Positions 38,697-47,765 of a stretch of 64,000 nt of DNA are shown in pieces (the first letter of the stretch is position 1; every line of letters begins with the position of its first letter). The notes beneath the pieces were generated by a model. It made no database searches. It was not told where the DNA came from and was given only the letters and a program-made list of their open reading frames with translations. The translations under genes were made by a program, and so were the position numbers. This DNA is from Geobacillus vulcani PSS1. GTDB taxonomy: Bacteria; Bacillota; Bacilli; Bacillales; Anoxybacillaceae. The stretch covers positions 1,031,501 to 1,095,500 of the forward strand of contig NZ_JPOI01000001.1 of the NCBI RefSeq assembly GCF_000733845.1, read 5' to 3'.

Positions 38697-38997
38697 TTCA
38701 ATGCCGGCGGCATGGCCGCCGAACAACGCAGTGCAGCGAATGATTTCCCGCCATTCGGCCGGGCGCCAAAGCCGCGCCTGGCGCGGGAAAATAAAAAAAG
38801 ATTGATTAAAAAGAGGAGAAAAGGGTAAAATAGTCGTGTTACTTGTGCAAAAATAAGCTCTGCCATTCTACTTCCTTTTTCATTTGATCAGCCTTCATCA
38901 TCTTCGAAATGAATCCCTTCGCCTGTCGAATTGATGACCAATACGTCCGAATGCGAACGATGGGAGAACAGGAAAATTTGCAAAGTGTGGTGTCAAG
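38697..38997 (+). other. glpX-rho intergenic region with C/U-rich rho leader
   Basis: These 301 bp contain a GC hairpin after glpX, the rho promoter and a leader of about 160 nt. From about 38858 to 38937 the leader is rich in C and U and poor in G. Such a stretch can act as a rut site, and B. subtilis rho is autoregulated through its leader. Confidence 0.5.
38802..38831 (+). promoter_or_regulatory. Candidate promoter of rho
   Basis: TTGATT (38802-38807), an 18-bp spacer and TAAAAT (38826-38831) precede the rho leader. Confidence 0.5.
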
Positions 38998-40272
38998 ATG
39001 GAATTAACGTTAGCAGCATTAGAAAACATGAAATTGAAGGAGCTATATGAGCTCGCCAGACAATACAAAATTTCATACTACAGCAAGTTGACGAAAAAGG
39101 AGCTTATTTTTGCCATTTTGAAAGCGCGTGCCGAACAAGACGGCCTCTTTTTCATGGAAGGCATCCTCGAAATCATTCCGTCGGAAGGATTCGGCTTTTT
39201 GCGCCCGATCAACTATTCCCCGAGCTCGGAAGACATTTACATTTCCGCTTCCCAAATCCGCCGCTTTGATTTGCGCAACGGGGATAAAGTATCCGGCAAA
39301 GTGCGGCCGCCGAAAGAAAATGAACGCTACTTCGGCTTGCTTCATGTCGAAGCGGTCAACGGCGAAGACCCGGAAGTCGCCAAGGAGCGCGTTCATTTTC
39401 CAGCATTGACGCCGCTTTATCCGAATCGGCAAATGAAGCTCGAAACAACGCCGGACAAGCTTTCGACCCGCATCATCGACTTGATCGCTCCGGTCGGCTT
39501 TGGCCAGCGCGGGTTGATCGTCGCGCCGCCGAAAGCTGGCAAGACAATGCTGCTGAAGGAAATTGCCAACAGCATCACCACAAACCACCCCGATGTCGAG
39601 TTGATCGTCTTGCTCATTGACGAACGGCCGGAAGAAGTGACTGACATCGAGCGATCGGTGCAGGGCGATGTCGTCAGCTCGACGTTTGATGAGGTGCCGG
39701 AAAACCATATTAAAGTGGCCGAGCTTGTCTTAGAGCGGGCGATGCGGTTAGTCGAGCATAAGCGCGACGTCGTCATTTTAATGGACAGCATCACCCGTCT
39801 CGCCCGGGCGTACAACTTAGTCATTCCGCCGAGTGGACGCACGCTCTCGGGCGGGATCGATCCAGCAGCGTTTCATCGCCCAAAGCGGTTTTTCGGCGCG
39901 GCGCGCAACATCGAAGAAGGCGGCAGTTTGACGATTTTGGCGACCGCCCTCATTGATACCGGCTCGCGCATGGATGACGTCATTTATGAAGAGTTTAAAG
40001 GCACAGGCAATATGGAGCTCCACCTCGACCGCTCGCTCGCCGAGCGCCGCATTTTCCCGGCGATTGACATCCGCCGCTCAGGAACGCGCAAAGAGGAGCT
40101 GCTCATCCCGAAAGAACATTTGGAAAAGCTGTGGGCGATCCGCAAAACGATGGCCGATTCGCCGGACTTTATCGAGCGGTTTTTGAACAAATTGCGCCGG
40201 ACGAAGTCAAACGAAGAGTTTTTCGCCTTGCTCGATCAGGAGTGGAAACAGGGCGGCCCGCTCCGCCTGTAG
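38998..40272 (+). CDS. rho: Transcription termination factor Rho
   Basis: Rho is the hexameric RNA helicase of factor-dependent termination. The 424-residue protein has an N-terminal helix bundle (1-47), an RNA-binding cold-shock domain (GFGFLRP, about 65), a Walker A motif at residues 176-183 (APPKAGKT), Walker B in [11 protein letters not shown], and the Q/R-loop region. Residues [10 protein letters not shown] are intact. The ATG has only a weak ribosome-binding site (GTGTGGTG), which fits low autoregulated expression. No terminator separates it from the rpmE promoter. Confidence 0.97.
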   Translation: MELTLAALENMKLKELYELARQYKISYYSKLTKKELIFAILKARAEQDGLFFMEGILEIIPSEGFGFLRPINYSPSSEDIYISASQIRRFDLRNGDKVSGKVRPPKENERYFGLLHVEAVNGEDPEVAKERVHFPALTPLYPNRQMKLETTPDKLSTRIIDLIAPVGFGQRGLIVAPPKAGKTMLLKEIANSITTNHPDVELIVLLIDERPEEVTDIERSVQGDVVSSTFDEVPENHIKVAELVLERAMRLVEHKRDVVILMDSITRLARAYNLVIPPSGRTLSGGIDPAAFHRPKRFFGAARNIEEGGSLTILATALIDTGSRMDDVIYEEFKGTGNMELHLDRSLAERRIFPAIDIRRSGTRKEELLIPKEHLEKLWAIRKTMADSPDFIERFLNKLRRTKSNEEFFALLDQEWKQGGPLRL

Positions 40273-40303
40273 GTCGTTGGCGGAATTTGCCGCGAGTCCC
40301 CCG

Positions 40304-40332
40304 TTGCAAACCGACAGAAAAGCTGTTATAAT
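40304..40332 (+). promoter_or_regulatory. Sigma-A promoter of rpmE
   Basis: TTGCAA (40304-40309), a 17-bp spacer and consensus TATAAT (40327-40332) give a strong promoter. Confidence 0.78.
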
Positions 40333-40529
40333 CTTAACATGTGTGTTTTGGCTATCGCCTTTCTGTTTGTGCGATCCGTGATTTGCACCGGCCGGGCTCG
40401 CTTCGTTGGAGCCCCGGCTGTTCCATGCGCTGCGCCTTGCCGAATGGGCGGGCGCGCATAAGCATGAAGCATTCCATGCTACGAATCACTCTGTTTCGAT
40501 AAGATACAGGGCGGAAGGAGATGAAAACG
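40333..40529 (+). ncRNA. Structured leader of rpmE (possible L31 leader)
   Basis: The leader of about 190 nt contains GCCGGGCTC / GAGCCCCGGC around 40393-40425 and a small hairpin AGCAT / ATGCT near 40464-40481. An outer pairing, GTGATTTGC with GAATCAC, is possible. Ribosomal-protein L31 leaders have been predicted in Firmicutes, so feedback by L31 is a reasonable inference. I cannot confirm the motif by covariance. Confidence 0.4.
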
Positions 40530-40730
40530 ATGAAACAAGGCATCCATCCAGAGTACAAAAAAGTCATCGTCCGTTGCGCATGCGGCAACGAATTCGAAAG
40601 CGGTTCGGTCAAAGACGAACTGCGCGTGGAGATTTGCTCGGAATGCCATCCGTTCTTCACGGGCAAACAAAAATTTGTTACGGCAGCGGGCCGCGTGGAT
40701 AAATTCAATAAAAAATACGGCCTTCAGTAA
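40530..40730 (+). CDS. rpmE: Ribosomal protein L31 (zinc-containing type)
   Basis: This 66-residue protein is the zinc-binding form of L31: four cysteines occur in CACG and CSECHPFF. It aligns along its whole length with B. subtilis RpmE ([10 protein letters not shown]... FNKKYGLQ). The ATG at 40530 is nine bases after AAGGAG; the ATG at 40521 abuts that site and is rejected. It has its own strong promoter, a long leader and a strong terminator. Zinc-dependent replacement by a C-minus paralogue is known in Bacillus; none is in this window. Confidence 0.96.
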   Translation: MKQGIHPEYKKVIVRCACGNEFESGSVKDELRVEICSECHPFFTGKQKFVTAAGRVDKFNKKYGLQ

Positions 40731-40743
40731 CAAGGACGTGACG

Positions 40744-40775
40744 AAAGCAGGCAAGCGACACTTGCCTGCTTTTTC
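40744..40775 (+). terminator. Terminator of rpmE
   Basis: A 12-bp perfect stem AAAGCAGGCAAG / CTTGCCTGCTTT with a 5-base loop ends in T-rich sequence. Confidence 0.92.
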
Positions 40776-40893
40776 GTGAGAGCAGATGGAAGGCCGGTTG
40801 CTTATAAGGCTGATCCCGCTGATCGTCGCGATGGCAGACGGCAAGGAGCGGCCGATGGTTTGAGGACAGTGTTGTGTGAAAGGAGAGGCCCCG

Positions 40894-41517
40894 ATGTACG
40901 TGATGACGCAGTCCGGCTGGCTTGAGGTCATTTGTGGATGCATGTTTTCCGGCAAATCAGAAGAATTGATTCGCCGCGTCCGCCGCGCTCAGTTTGCCAA
41001 GCAGGAAGTGAAAGTGTTCAAACCGACGATCGACAATCGTTATAGCGAAGACGCAGTCGTGTCGCACAACGGCAATTCGGTGATCGCCATTCCGGTCGCG
41101 ACGCCGGCAGAGATGTTCCGCTACATTTCCGCCGCCACCGACGTCGTCGCCATCGATGAAGTACAGTTTTTTTCCGATGACATCATCGATGTGGTGCAAA
41201 CGCTCGCTGATTGCGGCTACCGCGTCATCGCCGCTGGGCTTGACCAAGATTTTCGCGGCGAACCGTTTGGCCCCGTGCCGGCGCTGATGGCGATCGCTGA
41301 GTCGGTGACAAAGCTGCAGGCCGTATGCACGGTTTGCGGTTCGCCGGCCAGCCGGACGCAGCGGCTTATTAACGGCGCGCCCGCTTCGTACAACGATCCG
41401 GTGATTCTCGTCGGCGCCAGCGAGGCGTACGAACCTCGCTGCCGCCATCACCACGAAGTGCCTGGCAAACCGAAAAAGCGATACAACCGCCCGCTTGCTG
41501 GACATACAGGTGAGTGA
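40894..41517 (+). CDS. tdk: Thymidine kinase
   Basis: Tdk phosphorylates thymidine in salvage. The 207-residue type II kinase has the P-loop [11 protein letters not shown] (residues 15-25), the catalytic Glu in AIDEVQFF and the lasso/zinc region with CTVCG and a late CRHHHEV. The ATG at 40894 with AAAGGAG eight bases upstream is preferred to an in-frame GTG at 40876. Its place between rpmE and prfA is conserved. The C-terminus ([16 protein letters not shown]) is slightly longer than in B. subtilis. Confidence 0.95.
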   Translation: MYVMTQSGWLEVICGCMFSGKSEELIRRVRRAQFAKQEVKVFKPTIDNRYSEDAVVSHNGNSVIAIPVATPAEMFRYISAATDVVAIDEVQFFSDDIIDVVQTLADCGYRVIAAGLDQDFRGEPFGPVPALMAIAESVTKLQAVCTVCGSPASRTQRLINGAPASYNDPVILVGASEAYEPRCRHHHEVPGKPKKRYNRPLAGHTGE

Positions 41518-41859
41518 TGGGGAGGCGGCCACTGATGTGGTTTGGCCGCTTTCATCGGCACAGTGGCGAAGCACAGCCATAGTTGATGGAAACGGCGCAT
41601 ATTCGTATGTTTCGCCGACCGAGCAGGGTGGACGCGGCGCCATCACCCTGGCCCTCGCCCGTCTCGTGCGTCCCTCCGCTATGGGAGGAAGAAGCATTTG
41701 GCATGCGGCTCGTTCATCATTGGTCGTTCGCTTGACCAGGCTGCTCCTTTTTGCTCGTTCGCCGCAAAATAGATGAATGATGGCAGAAAGATTTATGGCT
41801 TGCCGTGTATCATGGACGGGCGATCATGGACATCCTAACAGCTAAGGAGGCGAAAAAGG
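41518..41859 (+). other. Intergenic region after tdk
   Basis: These 342 bp hold no supported gene. A terminator-like hairpin lies at 41525-41553. The rest has no obvious repeat or RNA motif. The downstream gene has AAGGAGGCG just before it, but I could not pick a convincing promoter. Confidence 0.5.
41525..41553 (+). terminator. Terminator of tdk
   Basis: GCGGCCA (41525-41531) pairs with TGGCCGC (41543-41549), followed by TTT. Confidence 0.55.
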
Positions 41860-42300
41860 ATGAGACGCATCTGGCTGTTAGGAATAACCTTACTGCTTTC
41901 GGCCTGTTCGTTGAATCCGGATCATCCGTCCTACCGCCAGCAAAGCGAGGACAAAAACGGCGCGCGGCTGATGACGGACGGGCGTCCGAAAATCGACGCT
42001 GACCGCGACTTGTACAACAACTTCGACGATCCGGAAAAGGTACGGCAAAATCCGAATTTTATCAGCTTGACCGAAGGAAGCGAAAATCAGCGTGCCGATA
42101 CGCGCAAGGCAGCGCAACTCATTGAGCGGTACACCGATTACCACGCCGACTCAATCTGGTTTCGCGGCGGCAATATGTATGTGACAGTCGATGCACCGGA
42201 AGAGCTGTCTGACGAGGAGCGGCAGCGCGAGGCGCAACGCCTTGACAAGCTGCTGACAAAAGCGATCCCAACATACGAGATCATCGTGCGTGTCAACTGA
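41860..42300 (+). CDS. Small lipoprotein, possibly YhcN/YlaJ-like
   Basis: This 146-residue protein begins with a lipoprotein signal peptide: MRRIWLLGITLLLSAC, with lipobox L-S-A-C and Cys16. The mature part is charged. DADRDLYNNFDDPEKVRQNP, a Glu/Arg-rich middle and C-terminal YEIIVRVN recall sporulation lipoproteins of the YhcN/YlaJ type, but the match is weak. TAAGGAGGCG precedes the ATG. B. subtilis has no lipoprotein gene that I recall between tdk and prfA. It ends at a clear terminator and looks monocistronic. Confidence 0.7.
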   Translation: MRRIWLLGITLLLSACSLNPDHPSYRQQSEDKNGARLMTDGRPKIDADRDLYNNFDDPEKVRQNPNFISLTEGSENQRADTRKAAQLIERYTDYHADSIWFRGGNMYVTVDAPEELSDEERQREAQRLDKLLTKAIPTYEIIVRVN

Positions 42301-42305
42301 GAGCT

Positions 42306-42331
42306 CCCGCTTGACCAAAGCGGGGGTTTTT
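42306..42331 (+). terminator. Terminator after the lipoprotein gene
   Basis: CCCGCTT (42306-42312) pairs with AAGCGGG (42318-42324), followed by GGTTTTT. Confidence 0.85.
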
Positions 42332-42347
42332 GTTTGGCTTCATTTCA

Positions 42348-42356
42348 TGCTATAAT
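42348..42356 (+). promoter_or_regulatory. Extended -10 promoter of prfA
   Basis: TGCTATAAT is a TGn-extended consensus -10, 40 bp before the prfA start. Confidence 0.5.
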
Positions 42357-42395
42357 CTAAAATTAGACTGTGTGGGAAAAACAGAGGTGAATGAT

Positions 42396-43472
42396 GTGTT
42401 TGATCGGTTGGAAGCTGTAGAGCAACGGTATGAAAAGCTCAATGAACTGTTGATGGACCCCGACGTCATCAACGATCCGAAAAAGTTGCGCGATTATTCG
42501 AAAGAGCAGGCGGATTTGGAAGAAACGGTGCAAACATATCGCGAATACAAATCCGTTCGCGAGCAGTTGGCTGAAGCGAAAGCGATGCTCGAAGAAAAGC
42601 TGGAACCCGAGCTGCGCGAGATGGTGAAAGAGGAGATCAGCGAGCTGGAAGAACGGGAAGAGGCGCTCGTTGAAAAGCTGAAAGTGTTGCTTTTGCCGAA
42701 AGACCCGAACGATGAGAAAAACGTCATCATGGAAATCCGCGCGGCCGCCGGTGGCGAAGAGGCGGCGCTGTTTGCCGGCGACTTGTACCGGATGTATACG
42801 CGCTATGCGGAATCGCAAGGGTGGAAGACGGAAGTGATCGAAGCGAGCCCGACCGGCCTCGGCGGCTATAAAGAAATCATTTTTATGATCAACGGCAAAG
42901 GGGCGTATTCAAAGCTGAAGTTTGAAAACGGCGCGCACCGCGTCCAGCGCGTCCCGGAAACAGAGTCAGGCGGGCGCATCCATACGTCGACGGCGACGGT
43001 CGCCTGCCTGCCGGAGATGGAAGAAATCGAAGTCGAAATCAATGAAAAAGACATTCGCGTCGACACGTTCGCCTCCAGCGGACCGGGTGGGCAAAGCGTC
43101 AACACGACGATGTCGGCCGTGCGCCTCACCCATATTCCGACCGGCATTGTCGTCACGTGCCAAGACGAAAAATCGCAAATCAAAAACAAAGAAAAAGCGA
43201 TGAAAGTATTGCGCGCCCGCATTTACGACAAATACCAGCAAGAAGCGCGCGCTGAATACGACCAAACGCGCAAGCAAGCGGTCGGCACCGGCGATCGTTC
43301 TGAACGCATTCGCACGTACAACTTCCCGCAAAACCGCGTCACCGACCACCGCATCGGACTGACGATCCAAAAGCTCGATCAAGTGCTCGATGGGCATTTG
43401 GATGAAATCATCGAGGCGCTCATTTTGGACGACCAAGCGAAAAAATTGGAGCAAGCAAACGATGCGTCGTAA
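42396..43472 (+). CDS. prfA: Peptide chain release factor 1
   Basis: RF1 terminates translation at UAG and UAA. The 358-residue protein carries the universal GGQ motif in [12 protein letters not shown] (peptidyl-tRNA hydrolysis) and the class I RF fold ([17 protein letters not shown]). GTG at 42396 ([15 protein letters not shown]) aligns with the B. subtilis N-terminus; a GTG three codons upstream is the alternative. GAGGTGA precedes it. Its last 11 bases overlap prmC, whose product methylates the GGQ glutamine, implying translational coupling. Confidence 0.96.
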   Translation: MFDRLEAVEQRYEKLNELLMDPDVINDPKKLRDYSKEQADLEETVQTYREYKSVREQLAEAKAMLEEKLEPELREMVKEEISELEEREEALVEKLKVLLLPKDPNDEKNVIMEIRAAAGGEEAALFAGDLYRMYTRYAESQGWKTEVIEASPTGLGGYKEIIFMINGKGAYSKLKFENGAHRVQRVPETESGGRIHTSTATVACLPEMEEIEVEINEKDIRVDTFASSGPGGQSVNTTMSAVRLTHIPTGIVVTCQDEKSQIKNKEKAMKVLRARIYDKYQQEARAEYDQTRKQAVGTGDRSERIRTYNFPQNRVTDHRIGLTIQKLDQVLDGHLDEIIEALILDDQAKKLEQANDAS

Positions 43473-44343
43473 CGTACATGAAGTCCTCGCCTGGGCTTCT
43501 TCTTTTTTGCGCGCCCACGGAAAAGAGGAGCGGGCGGCGGAGTGGTTATTGTGCCACCATTTGCGCACCGATCGGGCCGGGCTGTTCGCCCGTTGGCGCG
43601 AGCCGGTCGAGGAAGCGGTGTACGAACGGTTCGCGGCCGATGTGCGCCGCCATGCGGTGGACCATGTGCCGATTCAATATTTGATCGGCTATGAATCGTT
43701 TTACGGCCGGTTGTTCCTTGTCAATCGCCATGTGTTAATCCCGCGCCCGGAAACGGAAGAACTGGTGCTTGGCGTCCTAAAGCGGGTGCCGCGCCTATTT
43801 GCCGGTCGGAAGCGGATCGATGTCGTTGACGTCGGCACTGGCAGCGGGGCGATCGCCGTGACATTGGCGCTGGAGAACAAAGCGTTGTCGGTGACCGCAA
43901 CCGATATTTCCGAAGCGGCGCTCGCGGTCGCTCGTGAAAACGCCCGGCGGCTTGGGGCGAACGTTTCATTTTTGTGCGGCGACTTGTTGCAGCCGATCAT
44001 TGCCATGGGGCGGACGGTCGATGTCGTCGTTTCCAATCCGCCTTACATTCCAGAGACGGACGCCGCTATGCTTTCCCCGGTGGTGAGAGACTACGAACCG
44101 CACACGGCCCTTTTCGGCGGCCGCGATGGGCTCGATTTTTACCGCCGCTTCGCCCGCGAACTGCCGCTTGTGCTCGGCGAGCCGGCGCTTGCCGCTTTTG
44201 AAGTCGGCGCCGGGCAGGGAGAGGCGGTCGCAGAGCTCTTGGCCGCAACGTTTCCAGAATCCGAAGTGGAAGTCGATTTTGACCTCAACGGCAAAGACCG
44301 GATGGTGTACATGACGCGGCCGAGAAACGGGAAAAAGTGTTAG
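43462..44343 (+). CDS. prmC: Release factor glutamine methyltransferase PrmC
   Basis: PrmC methylates the Gln of the GGQ motif of release factors. The 293-residue protein has an N-terminal helical RF-binding domain (1-75), the AdoMet site [17 protein letters not shown] (about 116-132) and the catalytic NPPY in [17 protein letters not shown] and the late [11 protein letters not shown] are family signatures. The ATG at 43462 lies inside the end of prfA. The pair is conserved across Firmicutes. Confidence 0.95.
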   Translation: MRRNVHEVLAWASSFLRAHGKEERAAEWLLCHHLRTDRAGLFARWREPVEEAVYERFAADVRRHAVDHVPIQYLIGYESFYGRLFLVNRHVLIPRPETEELVLGVLKRVPRLFAGRKRIDVVDVGTGSGAIAVTLALENKALSVTATDISEAALAVARENARRLGANVSFLCGDLLQPIIAMGRTVDVVVSNPPYIPETDAAMLSPVVRDYEPHTALFGGRDGLDFYRRFARELPLVLGEPALAAFEVGAGQGEAVAELLAATFPESEVEVDFDLNGKDRMVYMTRPRNGKKC

Positions 44344-44402
44344 ATTGATAGGTTTAAAAACGATCGGCGCCGTCCACAATGAAAGGTGAAAGGACGGTGC
44401 CG

Positions 44403-45260
44403 ATGATGACCATCAAAGGAAATGTGATTGCGATATGTTTATATATCATTCTATTAACGACAGGCGTACTCGTCGAGCTGTACGGCCACAAGACGGACGC
44501 CGGGGCGAACGCGGCGGTCGCCATTCCTGATGAGGCGATACGCCTGCGCATTTTAGCTAACAGCGACGCTGCTGAAGACCAACAATTGAAGCGAAAAGTG
44601 CGTGATGCGGTCAATGCGCAAATCAACGGCTGGGTGGCCGAACTCACTTCGTTTGAGGAAGCAAAGCGCGTCATCCGCTCTCACCTACCGGACATTGAGC
44701 AGACGGTCGCCCGCGTGTTGCGCAATGAACAAAGCGACCAAACATATAAAGTGGAGTTTGGCCCGGTTCATTTTCCGACAAAAGTGTACGGCAACTACGT
44801 GTATCCGGCTGGCACCTATGAGGCTGTGCTCATTACGCTTGGAGAAGGAAAAGGAGCAAACTGGTGGTGCGTCTTGTTCCCGCCGCTTTGTTTTCTCGAT
44901 TTTTCCAACAGCGATGCCGTAATGATGGCGGCGAATCAATCGTCTGCAGGAACGAATGAACCGGCGTCGGCTGAGAGCGTCCGGTCAATGGAGGACGGGG
45001 CGAAGCAAAACAGCGAGCCAACTGAAGCGGAAGCTGAGGCGATGCGAAGCGGTGAGCGGGCCATTGAGCCGGATGAAACGAAAGAGGAGAGGGCTGCAAT
45101 GGAGGGAACCGAAGATCGCGCCGCTTCTTCCGCCCATGCGGAGGGCGAGAAGGACAAAGAGCACGCTGATGATCAGGAATCGTCCTTCGTCGTCATGGCT
45201 GAGCAGCCGGTGGAAGTAAAATTTTTCTTCAAAGAGTGGCTCAGCCATCTTATTCCATGA
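44403..45260 (+). CDS. spoIIR: Stage II sporulation protein R
   Basis: SpoIIR is the forespore-secreted signal that triggers SpoIIGA-dependent processing of pro-sigma-E. An N-terminal hydrophobic segment (about 6-28) is followed by the conserved domain IPDEAIRLRILANSDAAEDQQLKRKVRDAV and GANWWCVLFPPLCFLDF. A low-complexity acidic linker of about 80 residues (Glu/Ala/Ser) is longer than in B. subtilis. The C-terminal EVKFFFKEWLSHL box is retained. ATG codons at 44403 and 44406, and one at 44379, are possible starts. RsfA, encoded at 4420-5073, regulates spoIIR in B. subtilis. Confidence 0.93.
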   Translation: MMTIKGNVIAICLYIILLTTGVLVELYGHKTDAGANAAVAIPDEAIRLRILANSDAAEDQQLKRKVRDAVNAQINGWVAELTSFEEAKRVIRSHLPDIEQTVARVLRNEQSDQTYKVEFGPVHFPTKVYGNYVYPAGTYEAVLITLGEGKGANWWCVLFPPLCFLDFSNSDAVMMAANQSSAGTNEPASAESVRSMEDGAKQNSEPTEAEAEAMRSGERAIEPDETKEERAAMEGTEDRAASSAHAEGEKDKEHADDQESSFVVMAEQPVEVKFFFKEWLSHLIP

Positions 45261-45263
45261 GTG

Positions 45264-45465
45264 CTATCCACAAAATTATCCACAAAAATAACAAGTTTAT
45301 TCACAATCTGTGCATAACTGTGGAAAGACGTCAGTCAACGATCTGACGCTTGTGAACAAAGCCGCCATTTTCAAGGAGAATCACGATGATAGAGAAGGTG
45401 AACCGATTGAAAACACACGTTTGGATTGTGGATAATATTGTTGATAAACGGCAAGTTTATCCACA
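45264..45465 (+). promoter_or_regulatory. DnaA-box cluster spanning the ywlC 5' end
   Basis: Eight DnaA-box-like 9-mers occur in 202 bp. Perfect TTATCCACA (either strand) lies at 45276-45284, 45427-45435 and 45457-45465. One-mismatch boxes are at 45264-45272, 45297-45305, 45309-45317 and 45439-45447, and a weaker one at 45319-45327. The last three sites of the series lie inside ywlC. DnaA binding near ywlC is known in B. subtilis. Confidence 0.82.
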
Positions 45466-46456
45466 AATAAGAGAGGCGGTGGAATGGCTGCGGGTCGGGG
45501 AAGTCATCGCATTCCCGACGGAAACGGTGTACGGGTTGGGGGCCGATGCGGCCAATACAACTGCGGTGGAAAAAATTTTCGCCGCCAAAGGGCGGCCTAG
45601 CGACAATCCGCTCATTGTTCATGTCGCCAGCATGGCCCAAGCGGAGGCGGTGGCCGCCTCGATCCCACCGATGGCAAAAATGTTAATGGAGCGGTTTTGG
45701 CCCGGGCCGCTCACGTTAGTATTGCCAAAACGGTCTGGAGCGGTGTCTGAACGGGTGACGGCCGGGCTGCCGACGGTGGCGGTGCGTATGCCGGATCACC
45801 CGCTGGCGCTGGCGTTGATTGAGGCGAGCGGCTTAGCGTTGGCCGCCCCGAGCGCGAACCGGTCAGGAAGACCGAGTCCGACGACGGCGGCGCACGTGCT
45901 CGCCGATTTAGATGGGCGGATCGCTGGGGTGATCGACGGAGGGCCGACCGGCGTGGGCGTCGAATCGACGGTGCTCGATTGCAGTGGGGACGTGCCGACG
46001 ATTTTGCGTCCTGGAGGAGTGACGAAAGAGGCGCTTATTGAAGTGATCGGCCGCGTTGAAGAAGCCGCTGCTGTGAGCGACGAGGCGGCGCCGAAAGCGC
46101 CGGGGATGAAATATACGCATTATGCGCCGAAAGCGCCGCTTTGGATCGTCGCTGGTCCGCCCGCGTTTTTGCAGCGGCTTGTCGATGAAAGCCGGGCGGA
46201 AGGGAAAACGGTCGGCGTGCTGACGACCGAGGAAAACCGGAATGAGTATGCGGCCGATGTCGTGCTGCCCTGTGGAACGCGCCGGGCGCTTGAGACGGTC
46301 GCGAGCCGGTTGTACGACACGCTGCGCCGATTTGATGAAACGAACGTTGATCTCATTTACAGCGAGGCGTTTCCGGAAGAAGGCATCGGCGCCGCGATCA
46401 TGAACCGGCTCCGCAAAGCAGCCGGCGGGCGCATCATTCACGAATCGGCGAAATGA
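45386..46456 (+). CDS. ywlC: Threonylcarbamoyl-AMP synthase YwlC (Sua5 type)
   Basis: YwlC makes threonylcarbamoyl-AMP for t6A modification of ANN-decoding tRNAs. The 356-residue protein has the YrdC domain (FPTETVYGLGADA, AAKGRPSDNPLIVH, AAPSANRSGRPSPT, ILRPGGVTKEAL) and the C-terminal Sua5 domain (GMKYTHYAPKAPL). The ATG at 45386 with AAGGAG seven bases upstream is chosen; TTG at 45407 matches the B. subtilis N-terminus and has its own GAAGG. DnaA boxes in the promoter and first codons suggest replication-linked control. Confidence 0.93.
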   Translation: MIEKVNRLKTHVWIVDNIVDKRQVYPQIREAVEWLRVGEVIAFPTETVYGLGADAANTTAVEKIFAAKGRPSDNPLIVHVASMAQAEAVAASIPPMAKMLMERFWPGPLTLVLPKRSGAVSERVTAGLPTVAVRMPDHPLALALIEASGLALAAPSANRSGRPSPTTAAHVLADLDGRIAGVIDGGPTGVGVESTVLDCSGDVPTILRPGGVTKEALIEVIGRVEEAAAVSDEAAPKAPGMKYTHYAPKAPLWIVAGPPAFLQRLVDESRAEGKTVGVLTTEENRNEYAADVVLPCGTRRALETVASRLYDTLRRFDETNVDLIYSEAFPEEGIGAAIMNRLRKAAGGRIIHESAK

Positions 46457-46501
46457 AGGGATGGCCATCTGTGATCAGCGCTGTCATTTCCGTTGCTCTT
46501 C

Positions 46502-46528
46502 ACCGGTCCGTTGCGGGCCGGTTTTTTT
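46502..46528 (+). terminator. Terminator of ywlC
   Basis: ACCGGTCCG (46502-46510) pairs with CGGGCCGGT (46514-46522, one G-T pair), followed by TTTTTTT. Confidence 0.88.
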
Positions 46529-46634
46529 GTCCCCACGTTGAGGAATGAGCGTCCTGTCGCCGTGAGCTGCCCTGCTTCTAAACCCATCTGGACGTGCATA
46601 TGTTAGCAATAAGGCCGATCCAGGAGGGGGAAAC

Positions 46635-47186
46635 ATGGGCGCATTCATCGGCGAAATCATCGCGCTGTCAATGATGGCTCTGGCGCTGGGCATGGACGCA
46701 TTTTCGGTCGCTTTAGGGATGGGGCTGTTGCGCCTTCGGTTGCGGCAAATCTTTTACATTGGATTGACGATCGGTTTGTTCCATATTTTCATGCCGCTTG
46801 TCGGCATGGCCGTCGGCCGCGTTTTGTCGCGTGAATTTGGAGGCATCGCAACATACGTCGGTGGGCTGTTGCTGCTATGGCTTGGCGGGCAAATGATCAT
46901 CGCTTCGTTTCGGAGGGACGATGGCTCGCCGCTGTTTCCGCGTGGGGTGGGGCTGCTTTTTTTTGCTTTCAGCGTCAGTCTAGACAGCTTTTCCGTCGGG
47001 CTGAGCCTCGGCATTTTCGGAGCGCGGACGATGGTGACGATTTTGCTGTTCGGTCTGTTCAGCATGGTGCTGACATGGGTCGGCCTCTTTGTCGGCCGTC
47101 ATTTTCAGCAATGGCTCGGTTCTTACAGCGAAGCGCTCGGCGGCAGCATTTTGCTGGCGTTCGGGCTCAAGTTGCTTTTTCTATAA
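46635..47186 (+). CDS. mntP: Manganese efflux pump MntP
   Basis: This 183-residue membrane protein matches MntP (YwlD). Six transmembrane helices are evident. The paired motifs [14 protein letters not shown] (about 17-30) and [15 protein letters not shown] (about 112-126) carry the Asp residues essential for transport. TCCAGGAGGGGG precedes the ATG. No yybP-ykoY manganese riboswitch is recognisable in the 178 bp upstream. Gene position between ywlC and ywlE is as in B. subtilis. Confidence 0.93.
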   Translation: MGAFIGEIIALSMMALALGMDAFSVALGMGLLRLRLRQIFYIGLTIGLFHIFMPLVGMAVGRVLSREFGGIATYVGGLLLLWLGGQMIIASFRRDDGSPLFPRGVGLLFFAFSVSLDSFSVGLSLGIFGARTMVTILLFGLFSMVLTWVGLFVGRHFQQWLGSYSEALGGSILLAFGLKLLFL

Positions 47187-47192
47187 ACGGCA

Positions 47193-47240
47193 GCAGGCAG
47201 TTTTCCTTCAGTGGAAAAAAACGGACTGCCCGCTTTTTTT
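47193..47240 (+). terminator. Terminator of mntP
   Basis: GCAGGCAGTTTTCC (47193-47206) pairs imperfectly with 47213-47233, followed by TTTTTTT. Confidence 0.8.
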
Positions 47241-47294
47241 GCTCTTTTCCCTATGATATATTGATGGTAGTCATTGATATGAAGAGGTGGTTGT

Positions 47295-47741
47295 ATGTCA
47301 TACCGCATTTTGTTCGTTTGCACGGGCAATACGTGCCGGAGCCCCATGGCCGCTGCGTTGCTGGAGAATAAGCAGCTGCCCGGCGTCGAGGTGAAATCGG
47401 CCGGCGTGTTTGCAGCGGAAGGAAGCGAGGCGTCGGTTCACGCCAAGACGGTGTTGAAGGAAAAGGGAATCGAAGCGGTTCACCGCTCCTCACAGCTGAA
47501 AAAAGAGCATATCGACTGGGCGACGCACGTGCTGGCGATGACATCCGGTCATAAAGAAATGATCGTCGAGCGTTTTCCAGAGGCCAAGGATAAAACATTT
47601 ACGTTGAAGCAGTTCGTTTCAGGAACAGACGGCGATATCGCCGATCCGTTCGGCGGTCCGGTTGAAGCGTACCGGGCGGCGCGCGATGAGCTGGAGAAGC
47701 TCATTGACCGCTTGGCGGAAAAGTTGCAAACAGAACAATGA
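47295..47741 (+). CDS. ywlE: Protein-arginine phosphatase YwlE
   Basis: YwlE removes phosphate from phosphoarginine residues placed by McsB and so opposes the stress arginine-kinase/ClpCP mark. The 148-residue low-molecular-weight phosphatase fold has the P-loop C9-TGNTC-R15 and the general acid Asp in IADPFGGP. Thr13, in place of the Ile typical of tyrosine phosphatases, is the residue that gives arginine specificity. The G. stearothermophilus homologue has a known structure. AAGAGGTGG precedes the ATG. Confidence 0.95.
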   Translation: MSYRILFVCTGNTCRSPMAAALLENKQLPGVEVKSAGVFAAEGSEASVHAKTVLKEKGIEAVHRSSQLKKEHIDWATHVLAMTSGHKEMIVERFPEAKDKTFTLKQFVSGTDGDIADPFGGPVEAYRAARDELEKLIDRLAEKLQTEQ

Positions 47742-47765
47742 GCTTGAGAAGTGAGGGGAAACACA

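Noticed and set aside
46529..46634. yybP-ykoY manganese riboswitch upstream of mntP
   Set aside because: No conserved aptamer core or three-way junction could be recognised in the short leader.
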